Source: Streptomyces griseorubiginosus
Lineage (GTDB): Bacteria > Actinomycetota > Actinomycetes > Streptomycetales > Streptomycetaceae
Length of the DNA stretch: 37,184 nucleotides
Reading direction: 5' to 3'
NCBI RefSeq assembly: GCF_017614965.1
Contig: NZ_WVUG01000054.1
Span: 1-37,184, forward strand
Program-made: the position numbers and the translations under genes
Shown here: piece after piece, positions 15,538-22,786 of the stretch
Position numbering within the stretch: position 1 is the first letter of the stretch
Layout of the letters: the number at the start of each line of letters is the position of its first letter
Notes under the pieces: generated by a model
The model's database searches: none
What the model saw: only the letters and a program-made list of their open reading frames with translations
What the model was told of the DNA's origin: nothing

Positions 15538-16469
15538 CGACCGTCGCATCCGTGCACGAGGGGACGGACGCCCCGTACGCGCTGTCCCACCTGGACGCGC
15601 TGGAGTCCGAGGCGGTGCACATCTTCCGTGAGGTGGCGGGCGAGTTCGAGCGGCCGGTGATCCTCTTCTCCGGCGGCAAGGACTCCATCCTCATGCTGCA
15701 CCTGGCGCTGAAGGCCTTCGCGCCGGCCGCCGTGCCCTTCTCGCTGCTGCACGTGGACACCGGACACAACTTCCCCGAGGTCCTCGAGTACCGGGACCGT
15801 GTGGTGGCCGCACATGGCTTGCGTCTCCATGTGGCCTCCGTACAGGACTACATCGACCGGGGTGTGCTCAAGGAGCGTCCGGACGGCACCCGTAACCCGC
15901 TGCAGACCCTGCCGCTGACGGAGAAGATCCAGGCGGAGCGGTTCGACGCGGTCTTCGGCGGCGGGCGCCGCGACGAGGAGAAGGCCCGCGCGAAGGAGCG
16001 GGTGTTCTCGCTGCGGGACGAGTTCTCCCAGTGGGACCCGCGCCGCCAGCGCCCCGAGCTGTGGAACCTCTACAACGGCCGGCACGCGCCCGGCGAGCAC
16101 GTGCGCGTGTTCCCGCTGTCCAACTGGACCGAGCTGGACGTGTGGCAGTACATCGCCCGTGAGGGCATCGAGCTGCCGGAGATCTACTTCGCGCACGAGC
16201 GTGAGGTGTTCAGCCGCAACGGCATGTGGCTGACCGCCGGCGAGTGGGGCGGCCCGAAGGACGGCGAGAAGGTCGAGAAGCGGCTCGTGCGCTACCGGAC
16301 CGTCGGTGACATGTCCTGCACCGGTGCCGTGGACTCGGACGCGGTGACGCTGGAGCAGGTCATCGCGGAGATCGCCGCGTCCCGGCTGACCGAGCGGGGC
16401 GCCACCCGCGCCGACGACAAGCTGTCCGAGGCCGCGATGGAAGACCGCAAGCGCGAGGGGTACTTCTAG
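15534..16469 (+). CDS. cysD: Sulfate adenylyltransferase subunit 2
   Basis: A 311-residue ATP pyrophosphatase-fold protein with the PP-loop FSGGKDSILMLHLALKAF near residues 44-60, FGGGRRDEEKARAKERVFS, and LSNWTELDVWQYIARE. With CysN it forms ATP sulfurylase, which makes APS from ATP and sulfate. The start overlaps the cysC stop and the stop (TAG) is one base before the cysN ATG, so the subunits are made together. The length and the ending DRKREGYF are normal for the family. Confidence 0.96.
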   Translation: MTTVASVHEGTDAPYALSHLDALESEAVHIFREVAGEFERPVILFSGGKDSILMLHLALKAFAPAAVPFSLLHVDTGHNFPEVLEYRDRVVAAHGLRLHVASVQDYIDRGVLKERPDGTRNPLQTLPLTEKIQAERFDAVFGGGRRDEEKARAKERVFSLRDEFSQWDPRRQRPELWNLYNGRHAPGEHVRVFPLSNWTELDVWQYIAREGIELPEIYFAHEREVFSRNGMWLTAGEWGGPKDGEKVEKRLVRYRTVGDMSCTGAVDSDAVTLEQVIAEIAASRLTERGATRADDKLSEAAMEDRKREGYF

Positions 16470-16470
16470 G

Positions 16471-17799
16471 ATGACCACGACCACGGAGCTCTCCGAGACC
16501 ACCCTGCTGCGCTTCGCGACGGCCGGTTCGGTAGACGACGGCAAGTCCACGCTCGTCGGACGGCTGCTGCACGACTCCAAGTCGGTGCTGACCGACCAGC
16601 TGGAGGCCGTCGAGCACGCCTCCCGCAACCGCGGCCAGGAGGCCCCGGACCTCGCGCTGCTGACGGACGGCCTGCGGGCCGAGCGCGAGCAGGGCATCAC
16701 CATCGACGTCGCCTACCGCTACTTCGCCACGCCGAAGCGGCGGTTCATCCTCGCCGACACCCCGGGCCATGTGCAGTACACCCGCAACATGGTCACCGGT
16801 GCCTCGACGGCCGAGCTGACGGTGATCCTCGTGGACGCCCGCAACGGCGTGGTCGAGCAGACCCGCCGGCACGCGGCGATCGCCGCGCTCCTGCGCGTCC
16901 CGCACGTGGCCCTGGCCGTCAACAAGATGGACCTGGTCGACTACCGGGAATCCGTCTTCGCCGAGATCGCCGAGGAGTTCACGGCCTACGCGACCGAACT
17001 CGGCGTCCCCGAGGTCACCGCGATCCCGATCTCCGCACTGGCCGGCGACAACGTGGTGGAGCCGTCGGCGAACATGGACTGGTACGGCGGCCCGACGGTC
17101 CTGGAGCACCTGGAGACCGTTCCGGTGAGCCACGACCTGAGCCACTGCCACGCCCGGCTTCCGGTGCAGTACGTGATCCGGCCGCAGACCGCCGAGCACC
17201 CCGACTACCGCGGTTACGCCGGCCAGATCGCCGCCGGTTCCTTCCACGTCGGCGAGGCGGTCACCGTGCTGCCCTCGGGCCACGCCTCCCGGATCTCCGG
17301 CATCGACCTGCTCGGCGAGCCGGTCGACGTCGCCTGGACCACCCAGTCGGTGACGATCCTGCTGGAGGACGACATCGACATCTCCCGCGGCGACCTGATC
17401 GTGCCCAGCAAGGACGCCCCGCCCACCACGCAGGACATCGAGGCGACCGTCTGCCACGTCGCCGACGCTCCGCTGACCGTCGGCCACCGTGTGCTCCTCA
17501 AGCACGGCACCCGCACCGTGAAGGCGATCGTCAAGGACATCCCCTCCCGGCTCACGCTCGACGACCTGTCCCTGCACCCGCACCCGGGACAGCTCGTCGC
17601 CAACGACATCGGCCGGGTGAAGATCCGCACCGCGGAGCCGCTGCCGGTGGACTCCTACGCCGACTCCCGCCGCACGGGTTCGTTCATCCTGATCGACCCG
17701 AGCGACGGCACCACACTCACCGCGGGCATGGTCGGCGAGTCGTTCGCCTCCCCCGAGCCCGTCAAGGACGAGGCCGAGGACGACGGGTGGGACTTCTGA
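16471..17799 (+). CDS. cysN: Sulfate adenylyltransferase subunit 1 (GTPase)
   Basis: The 442-residue regulatory GTPase of ATP sulfurylase couples GTP hydrolysis to APS formation by CysD. It shows the elongation-factor G motifs: G1 GSVDDGKST (residues 19-27), the switch GITIDVAYRYF, G3 DTPGH and G4 NKMD, followed by two beta-barrel domains. There is no APS kinase domain at the C-terminus, consistent with a separate cysC. It lies one base after cysD. Downstream, a 233-bp gap precedes the transporter genes. Confidence 0.96.
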   Translation: MTTTTELSETTLLRFATAGSVDDGKSTLVGRLLHDSKSVLTDQLEAVEHASRNRGQEAPDLALLTDGLRAEREQGITIDVAYRYFATPKRRFILADTPGHVQYTRNMVTGASTAELTVILVDARNGVVEQTRRHAAIAALLRVPHVALAVNKMDLVDYRESVFAEIAEEFTAYATELGVPEVTAIPISALAGDNVVEPSANMDWYGGPTVLEHLETVPVSHDLSHCHARLPVQYVIRPQTAEHPDYRGYAGQIAAGSFHVGEAVTVLPSGHASRISGIDLLGEPVDVAWTTQSVTILLEDDIDISRGDLIVPSKDAPPTTQDIEATVCHVADAPLTVGHRVLLKHGTRTVKAIVKDIPSRLTLDDLSLHPHPGQLVANDIGRVKIRTAEPLPVDSYADSRRTGSFILIDPSDGTTLTAGMVGESFASPEPVKDEAEDDGWDF

Positions 17800-17800
17800 C

Positions 17801-17905
17801 ATGAACTCCCCCGATTTCTACTCCACGTTCGCGAAGGAGGGCGGCCGCGTCGGCAGCGGCGCCCTCGGCAGCGGGCAGGGCGGAGTGGCGCGATGTGTGC
17901 GCTGA
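17801..17905 (+). CDS. Possible small protein after cysN (34 aa)
   Basis: A short frame starts one base after the cysN stop (MNSPDFYSTFAKEGGRVGS...) and ends CVR. It has no recognisable motif and no strong ribosome-binding site apart from possible coupling to cysN. A second short frame, 17893-18003, overlaps its end by 13 nt, starts MCALTYAHCLRAP and has GGAG 7 nt upstream of its ATG. Either could be a spurious ORF or a short leader for the transporter genes. Confidence 0.3.
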   Translation: MNSPDFYSTFAKEGGRVGSGALGSGQGGVARCVR

Positions 17906-18032
17906 CGTACGCGCACTGCCTGCGCGCCCCGTCCCCCCACCCGACGTCCCGGAAGCGACGAAGACCCTTGCCGAACTCCCGGCCACGACCTGAGAGACCG
18001 TGACCGCCGGGCCAACGAGAGGAAAGCCTCCC

Positions 18033-19151
18033 GTGCCTGTCAACCGCTCCACCTTCCTGCGCCGCGGAGCCGCCGTGGTCGCCGCCCTTCCCCTTCTCAC
18101 TCTCGCCGCCTGCGGCTACGGGTCCGACTCCAGCAAGAGCGACTCCTCCTCCAAGCAGAAGGTCGCCGCCGGGTCGTCGAAGATCGACGGCCTCGACTCC
18201 GTGAAGATCGGCTACTTCGGCAACCTGACCCACGGCACCGCGCTGGTCGCCCGTGAGCAGGGCCTGTTCCAGAAGGAGCTGGGCGCCACCAAGGCCGACT
18301 ACGCGACCTTCAACGCGGGCCCGTCCGAGATCGAGGCGCTCAACTCGGGCTCCATCGACATCGGCTGGATCGGCCCCTCCCCGGCGATCAACGGCTACAC
18401 CAAGTCCAACGGCAAGAGCCTGAAGATCATCGGTGGTTCGGCCTCCGGCGGTGTCAAGCTGGTCGTGAACCCGAAGAAGATCACGTCCCTGAAGGACGTC
18501 AAGGGCAAGAAGATCGCGACGCCCCAGCTGGGCAACACGCAGGACGTGGCGTTCCTCAACTGGGCCGCGGACCAGGGCTGGAAGGTCGACGCGCAGAGCG
18601 GCAAGGGCGACGTCACGGTCGTCCGCACGGACAACAAGATCACGCCGGACGCCTTCAAGGCCGGTTCGATCGACGGCGCCTGGGTGCCGGAGCCGACCGC
18701 GTCGAAGCTGGTGGCCGAGGGCGGCAAGGTCCTGCTGGACGAGGCCTCGCTGTGGCCCGACAAGAAGTTCGTGATCACGAACATCATCGTCCGCCAGCAG
18801 TTCCTCAAGGAGCACCCGAAGGCCGTGGAGGCGGTGCTGAAGGCCGCCGTCGAGGCCAACAAGTGGATCAACGCCAACCCGGACCAGGCGAAGGCCGCGG
18901 CCAACAAGCAGCTGGAGGCGGACTCCGGCAAGGCGCTCAAGCCGAACGTCCTGGACCCGGCGTGGAAGTCGATCCAGTTCACCGACGACCCGCTGGCCTC
19001 CACCCTCAACACGGAGGCGGAGCACGCCGTCAAGGCCGGTCTGCTGGCGAAGCCCGACCTCAAGGGCATCTACGACCTGACCATCCTCAACAAGGTCCTC
19101 AAGGCCGAGGGTGAGCCCACGGTCGACGCCGCCGGTCTCGGCACCAGCTGA
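18033..19151 (+). CDS. ssuA: Aliphatic sulfonate ABC transporter, substrate-binding lipoprotein
   Basis: The 372-residue periplasmic-type binding protein has an N-terminal FLRRGAAVVAALPLLTLAAC segment with lipobox LAAC and lipid-anchored C27. The RR pair and the preceding S/T suggest Tat export. The body contains KIGYFGNLTHGTALVAREQG and a typical SsuA/TauA core (DIGWIGPSPAINGY). It delivers sulfonates or taurine to SsuBC; sulfonate-type specificity is inferred from family resemblance and from the neighbouring sulfate reduction genes. GTG 18033 follows GAGAGGA. It is separated from cysN by 233 bp that hold short frames and a hairpin (GTGCGC-N8-GCGCAC, 17897-17916), so its own control is possible. 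Confidence 0.88.
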   Translation: MPVNRSTFLRRGAAVVAALPLLTLAACGYGSDSSKSDSSSKQKVAAGSSKIDGLDSVKIGYFGNLTHGTALVAREQGLFQKELGATKADYATFNAGPSEIEALNSGSIDIGWIGPSPAINGYTKSNGKSLKIIGGSASGGVKLVVNPKKITSLKDVKGKKIATPQLGNTQDVAFLNWAADQGWKVDAQSGKGDVTVVRTDNKITPDAFKAGSIDGAWVPEPTASKLVAEGGKVLLDEASLWPDKKFVITNIIVRQQFLKEHPKAVEAVLKAAVEANKWINANPDQAKAAANKQLEADSGKALKPNVLDPAWKSIQFTDDPLASTLNTEAEHAVKAGLLAKPDLKGIYDLTILNKVLKAEGEPTVDAAGLGTS

Positions 19152-19186
19152 CGCACGCCCCGAACTGTTCCCAGGAGGTGACGACC

Positions 19187-19972
19187 ATGGCCACGACCAC
19201 GACGCTCGCCAAGGCCGACGAGTCCGTCGAGTACGCGGCGCGCCTCGAGCACGTCTCGAAGTCCTTCGCGACACCCGGTGGGCAGCAGCTCGTCCTGGAC
19301 GACATCAGCATCGATGTCGCACCGGGTGAGTTCGTCACCCTCCTGGGAGCCTCGGGCTGCGGAAAGTCCACGCTGCTGAACCTGGTGGCGGGGCTGGACG
19401 CGCCCAGCGCGGGCTCCATCACGACGGACGGGCGCCCCGCCCTGATGTTCCAGGAGCACGCCCTGTTCCCGTGGCTGACCGCGGGCAAGAACATCGAACT
19501 CGCCCTCAAGCTGAGGGGAGTCGCCAAGGCCGACCGCCGCGACAAGGCGGAGCGCCTGCTCGAACTGGTCCGCTTGAAGGGCGCGTACGGCAAGCGCGTC
19601 CACGAACTCTCCGGCGGTATGCGCCAGCGCGCGGCGCTGGCGCGGGCGCTCGCCCAGGAGAGCAACCTGCTGCTGATGGACGAGCCGTTCTCCGCGCTCG
19701 ACGCCATCACCCGGGACGTGCTGCACGACGAACTGACCCGGATCTGGGCGGAGACGGGCGTGTCCGTCCTGTTCGTGACGCACAACGTGCGTGAGGCGGT
19801 GCGGCTGGCCCAGCGGGTGGTGCTGCTGTCGTCGCGTCCGGGCCGGATCGCCCGTGAGTGGGCGGTCGACATCCCGCAGCCGCGGCGCATCGAGGACGCG
19901 CCCGTGGCCGAACTGTCCCTTGAGATCACCGATGTACTGCGTGGGGAGATCCGCCGTCATGGCCAGCACTGA
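19187..19972 (+). CDS. ssuB: Aliphatic sulfonate ABC transporter, ATP-binding protein
   Basis: A 261-residue ABC ATPase. Walker A is GASGCGKST, the Q-loop FQEHALFPWL, the signature LSGGMRQRAALARAL, Walker B LLLMDEPFSALD and the H-loop VTHNVREAV. It belongs to the nitrate/sulfonate/taurine importer class and energises uptake by SsuC. ATG 19187 follows AGGAGGTG by 7 nt; a GTG three codons earlier lies in that site and is not favoured. Its end overlaps ssuC by 14 bp. Confidence 0.93.
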   Translation: MATTTTLAKADESVEYAARLEHVSKSFATPGGQQLVLDDISIDVAPGEFVTLLGASGCGKSTLLNLVAGLDAPSAGSITTDGRPALMFQEHALFPWLTAGKNIELALKLRGVAKADRRDKAERLLELVRLKGAYGKRVHELSGGMRQRAALARALAQESNLLLMDEPFSALDAITRDVLHDELTRIWAETGVSVLFVTHNVREAVRLAQRVVLLSSRPGRIAREWAVDIPQPRRIEDAPVAELSLEITDVLRGEIRRHGQH

Positions 19973-20837
19973 GACGACGCCGGCCCAGGACGCCGGGAGC
20001 GTCGAGGCCGGCCTGGACGCACTGGAGACCGCGGCCGTCGGCCGCCCCACGCTCCGGCAGACCCTCGTCAACAAGATCCTGCCGCCGGTCATCGCGCTCG
20101 GCGTGGTGCTGGCCGCCTGGTTCGTCCTGTACCCGATCGTCGACGACCCGACCAAGCTGCCCTCGCCCGGTGCGGTGGCCGGCGAGTTCAAGGACGCCTG
20201 GTTGAAGGGCGATCTGCTCGGTTACATCTGGACCAGCGTCTCGCGCGGTCTGCTGGGCTTCTTCTTCGCGTTGCTGATCGGCACCCCGCTGGGTCTGCTG
20301 GTGGCGCGGGTGAGGTTCGTGCGGGCGGCGATCGGCCCGATCCTGTCCGGGCTGCAGTCGCTGCCGTCGGTGGCGTGGGTGCCGCCTGCCGTGATCTGGC
20401 TGGGCCTGAACAACTCGATGATGTACGCCGTCATCCTGCTCGGCGCGGTCCCCTCGATCGCCAACGGCCTGGTGTCCGGCGTCGACCAGGTGCCGCCGCT
20501 GTTCCTGCGGGCGGGCCGCACGATGGGCGCGACGGGCGTGAAGGGCGTCTGGCACGTCGTCCTGCCGGCCGCGATGCCCGGCTATGTGGCGGGTCTGAAG
20601 CAGGGCTGGGCGTTCTCCTGGCGCTCCCTGATGGCGGCGGAGATCATCGCGAGCTTCCCCGATCTCGGCGTGGGTCTCGGGCAGTTGCTGGAGAACGCGC
20701 GCACCGCCAGCGACATGGCCATGGTGTTCGAGGCCATCATCCTGATCCTGTTCGTCGGCATCGCCATCGACCTGCTGATCTTCAGCCCGCTGGAGCGCTG
20801 GGTGCTGCGCAGCCGTGGCCTTCTCGTGAAGAGCTGA
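19959..20837 (+). CDS. ssuC: Aliphatic sulfonate ABC transporter, permease
   Basis: The 292-residue membrane protein has about six hydrophobic segments and the EAA loop with the G-x9-LP pattern (GRTMGATGVKGVWHVVLPAAMPG). It is the transmembrane subunit of the importer with SsuB as ATPase. ATG 19959 lies inside the last codons of ssuB and follows GGGGAG, so translation is coupled. The N-terminal ~40 residues are polar and variable. A sirohydrochlorin chelatase gene follows 6 bp after the stop. Confidence 0.92.
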   Translation: MASTETTPAQDAGSVEAGLDALETAAVGRPTLRQTLVNKILPPVIALGVVLAAWFVLYPIVDDPTKLPSPGAVAGEFKDAWLKGDLLGYIWTSVSRGLLGFFFALLIGTPLGLLVARVRFVRAAIGPILSGLQSLPSVAWVPPAVIWLGLNNSMMYAVILLGAVPSIANGLVSGVDQVPPLFLRAGRTMGATGVKGVWHVVLPAAMPGYVAGLKQGWAFSWRSLMAAEIIASFPDLGVGLGQLLENARTASDMAMVFEAIILILFVGIAIDLLIFSPLERWVLRSRGLLVKS

Positions 20838-20843
20838 ACGCCC

Positions 20844-21584
20844 GTGTACGACAAGCCCGTTCTCCTCGTCATCGCCCACGGCAGCCGCGATCCGCGGCAC
20901 GCGGCGACCGTGCACGCCCTGGTGCGCCGGGTACGGTCGCTGCGGCCCGGGCTGCGCGTCGAGACGGGCTTCCTGGACTTCAACGTCCCGTCCGTGCACG
21001 GGGTGTTGGAGTCCCTCGCGGCGGAGGTCGTCCGTGACGTCGTCGCGCTCCCCCTCCTGCTGACCCGCGCCTTCCACGCGAAGGCCGACATCCCGGCCGT
21101 CCTGCGCGAGGCGCCGCCGCGGCTGCGCATCCGGCAGGCGGACGTGCTCGGCCCGTCCCCGCTCCTCCTGCGGGCCCTGGAACGGCGATTGTACGAGGCG
21201 GGGCTGACGCCTGCCGACAAGTCCTCGACCGGGGTCGTCCTGGCCTCGGCGGGGTCGTCCGACCCGGAGGCGATCGCAGTGATCGCTGACATCGCGCGGG
21301 AGTGGCGGCACACCGGTTGGTGCGCCGTGCGACCTGCGTTCGCCTCCGCGTCCCTCCCCCGGACCGAGGACGCGGTACGGGAGTTGCGGGCGCTCGGCTG
21401 CGAGCGGGTGGCCGTCGCCCCGTACGTCCTGGCCCCCGGTTTCCTCCCGGACCGTATAGCCCGGGGCGCAGCCGAGGCGGACGTCCTGGCCGACGTGCTG
21501 GGCCCGGCGCCGGAGGTGGCGCGGGTACTGCTGGAGCGGTACGACGAGGCGCGGATGCCCCGACTGGCCGCGATCGGCGCCTAA
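20844..21584 (+). CDS. Sirohydrochlorin chelatase (CbiX/SirB family)
   Basis: A 246-residue protein with two CbiX-type halves. The first half carries IAHGSRDPRH and the metal-binding His in LLLTRAFHAKADIP; the second half (SAGSSDPEA..., APYVLAPGFLPDRI) has lost the equivalent His residues. It inserts iron into sirohydrochlorin to form siroheme. As the last gene of the sulfur operon it would supply the cofactor of SirA at the opposite end. Cobalt insertion for cobalamin is the alternative, disfavoured by context. The GTG start is 6 bp after ssuC. A UUCG hairpin follows its stop. Confidence 0.87.
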   Translation: MYDKPVLLVIAHGSRDPRHAATVHALVRRVRSLRPGLRVETGFLDFNVPSVHGVLESLAAEVVRDVVALPLLLTRAFHAKADIPAVLREAPPRLRIRQADVLGPSPLLLRALERRLYEAGLTPADKSSTGVVLASAGSSDPEAIAVIADIAREWRHTGWCAVRPAFASASLPRTEDAVRELRALGCERVAVAPYVLAPGFLPDRIARGAAEADVLADVLGPAPEVARVLLERYDEARMPRLAAIGA

Positions 21585-21683
21585 GCGCTCCGCTGGAAGT
21601 GCCGCGCTGTGCCGTCGGCCGTCCGCGGCGCCGTCGTGGCCGCTCGCGCCCGCGCGGCGCAGCCACACCTCGACCGCAGCCCC

Positions 21684-21701
21684 GCGCCCCTTCGGGGGCG
21701 C
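21684..21701. terminator. UUCG-loop hairpin between convergent genes
   Basis: GCGCCCC-TTCG-GGGGCGC forms a perfect 7-bp GC stem with a stable UUCG tetraloop. It lies between the end of the chelatase gene and the convergent phosphotransferase gene, so it can serve both strands. It overlaps the minus-strand AAGGGGCGCGGGG repeat core (21680-21692). Confidence 0.7.
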
Positions 21702-21733
21702 TGCCGAACCGCTCCGGACTTCACCATGTCCGC

Positions 21734-22681
21734 TCAGTCGAGCAGGGCAAGCAGATAGTTCTCAAGGCGTCGGGTGAGTACGGCCGGCGTCAGGTCTGTG
21801 CGGCCGAGTTCGCGCCAGGGCACGGCGACCTTCTCGGCGTCGGGGGCGAAGCCGAGGGCGTCCAGGACGCGCCAGTAGCGGCGGGCCTCCGGATCGTCGG
21901 TGAGGGTGCCGCCGGCGGCCAGGTAGTGGTCGGCGAAGCGGAGGCCGGCGGGCACACCGTGCAGCAGGGTGAGCGCGGACGAGCAGTGCGCCACGTCGAG
22001 GTCGGCCGGCCCCCAGGACGTCTCCACCCAGTCGACGACACCCGTGACGGCGAGATCGCCTCCGGACCCCGTGAAGAGCACGTTTCCGGGATGGAAGTCA
22101 CGGTGCAGGAAACACGGTCGGTGGTCGGGAGCGGGACGCCGGATCACGTCCACGGCCCGGCGCCACAGCTCGGGCCGCGAGGTGTTCTCGGGAATCCGCA
22201 CCCGATCCGGGGCGGTCCACGCCTCGTACGTCCGCGGCCGGTCCGCCTCCGGCACCCGCAGCCCGTGGATGCCGGCCAACTGCCGGGCGAGCAGCCGGCT
22301 TCTGCGCTCCACTTCGTCGTCGCCGTCGTCGTCCAGCCGCAGGCCCCCGGGCAGCAGCGACATCACCAGCGACGGATGGTCGCAGTGCTCCCCCGCCGCG
22401 TCGACGGCGTGCAGCCGGGCGGCCGGGACGCTCGTCGGGGCGAGGAGACGGAGGATGTCGGCCTCCCGGGTGAGCAGTCCCGAAGCGGCCCTGAGATAGA
22501 AGGGTTTGACGAAGGACCGCAGCACGAGCGTGTACGGCTCCCCCGGACCGTCGATCTCCAGCCGCCGCATCCTCGACGTCCAGCCGCCCCGCAGCGCGCC
22601 GGCGTCCCGGATGCGCTCCCCCGGCCGCAGAGTCCGCTCCACCCACAGGCGGGTGTTGGACCAGTCCTCGGTCGTGGTCAT
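21734..22681 (-). CDS. Aminoglycoside phosphotransferase (APH) family protein
   Basis: This 315-residue protein has a small-molecule kinase fold. The catalytic loop is FLHRDFHPGNVLF (HxDxxxxN, near residue 195-205) and the metal-binding segment VTGVVDWVETSWGPADLDVAH. The N-terminal lobe shows YTLVLRSF. It phosphorylates an unknown hydroxyl substrate; members include antibiotic, homoserine and methylthioribose kinases. The start at 22681 (MTTTEDWSN) is chosen because the family alignment begins there; TAGGCT 8 nt upstream could be the -10 of a leaderless transcript. An earlier in-frame GTG at 22747 is possible. Confidence 0.82.
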   Translation of the reverse strand: MTTTEDWSNTRLWVERTLRPGERIRDAGALRGGWTSRMRRLEIDGPGEPYTLVLRSFVKPFYLRAASGLLTREADILRLLAPTSVPAARLHAVDAAGEHCDHPSLVMSLLPGGLRLDDDGDDEVERRSRLLARQLAGIHGLRVPEADRPRTYEAWTAPDRVRIPENTSRPELWRRAVDVIRRPAPDHRPCFLHRDFHPGNVLFTGSGGDLAVTGVVDWVETSWGPADLDVAHCSSALTLLHGVPAGLRFADHYLAAGGTLTDDPEARRYWRVLDALGFAPDAEKVAVPWRELGRTDLTPAVLTRRLENYLLALLD

Positions 22682-22786
22682 GAAAGGGAGCCTATCGGCG
22701 AACCGCCGTTGGCCGGCGCGGGGGTGACGGGCCCGGTCCCGAGTCACGGTGGCCGACGTGGCCGGCCGTGACCCGGGACCGTCGGC

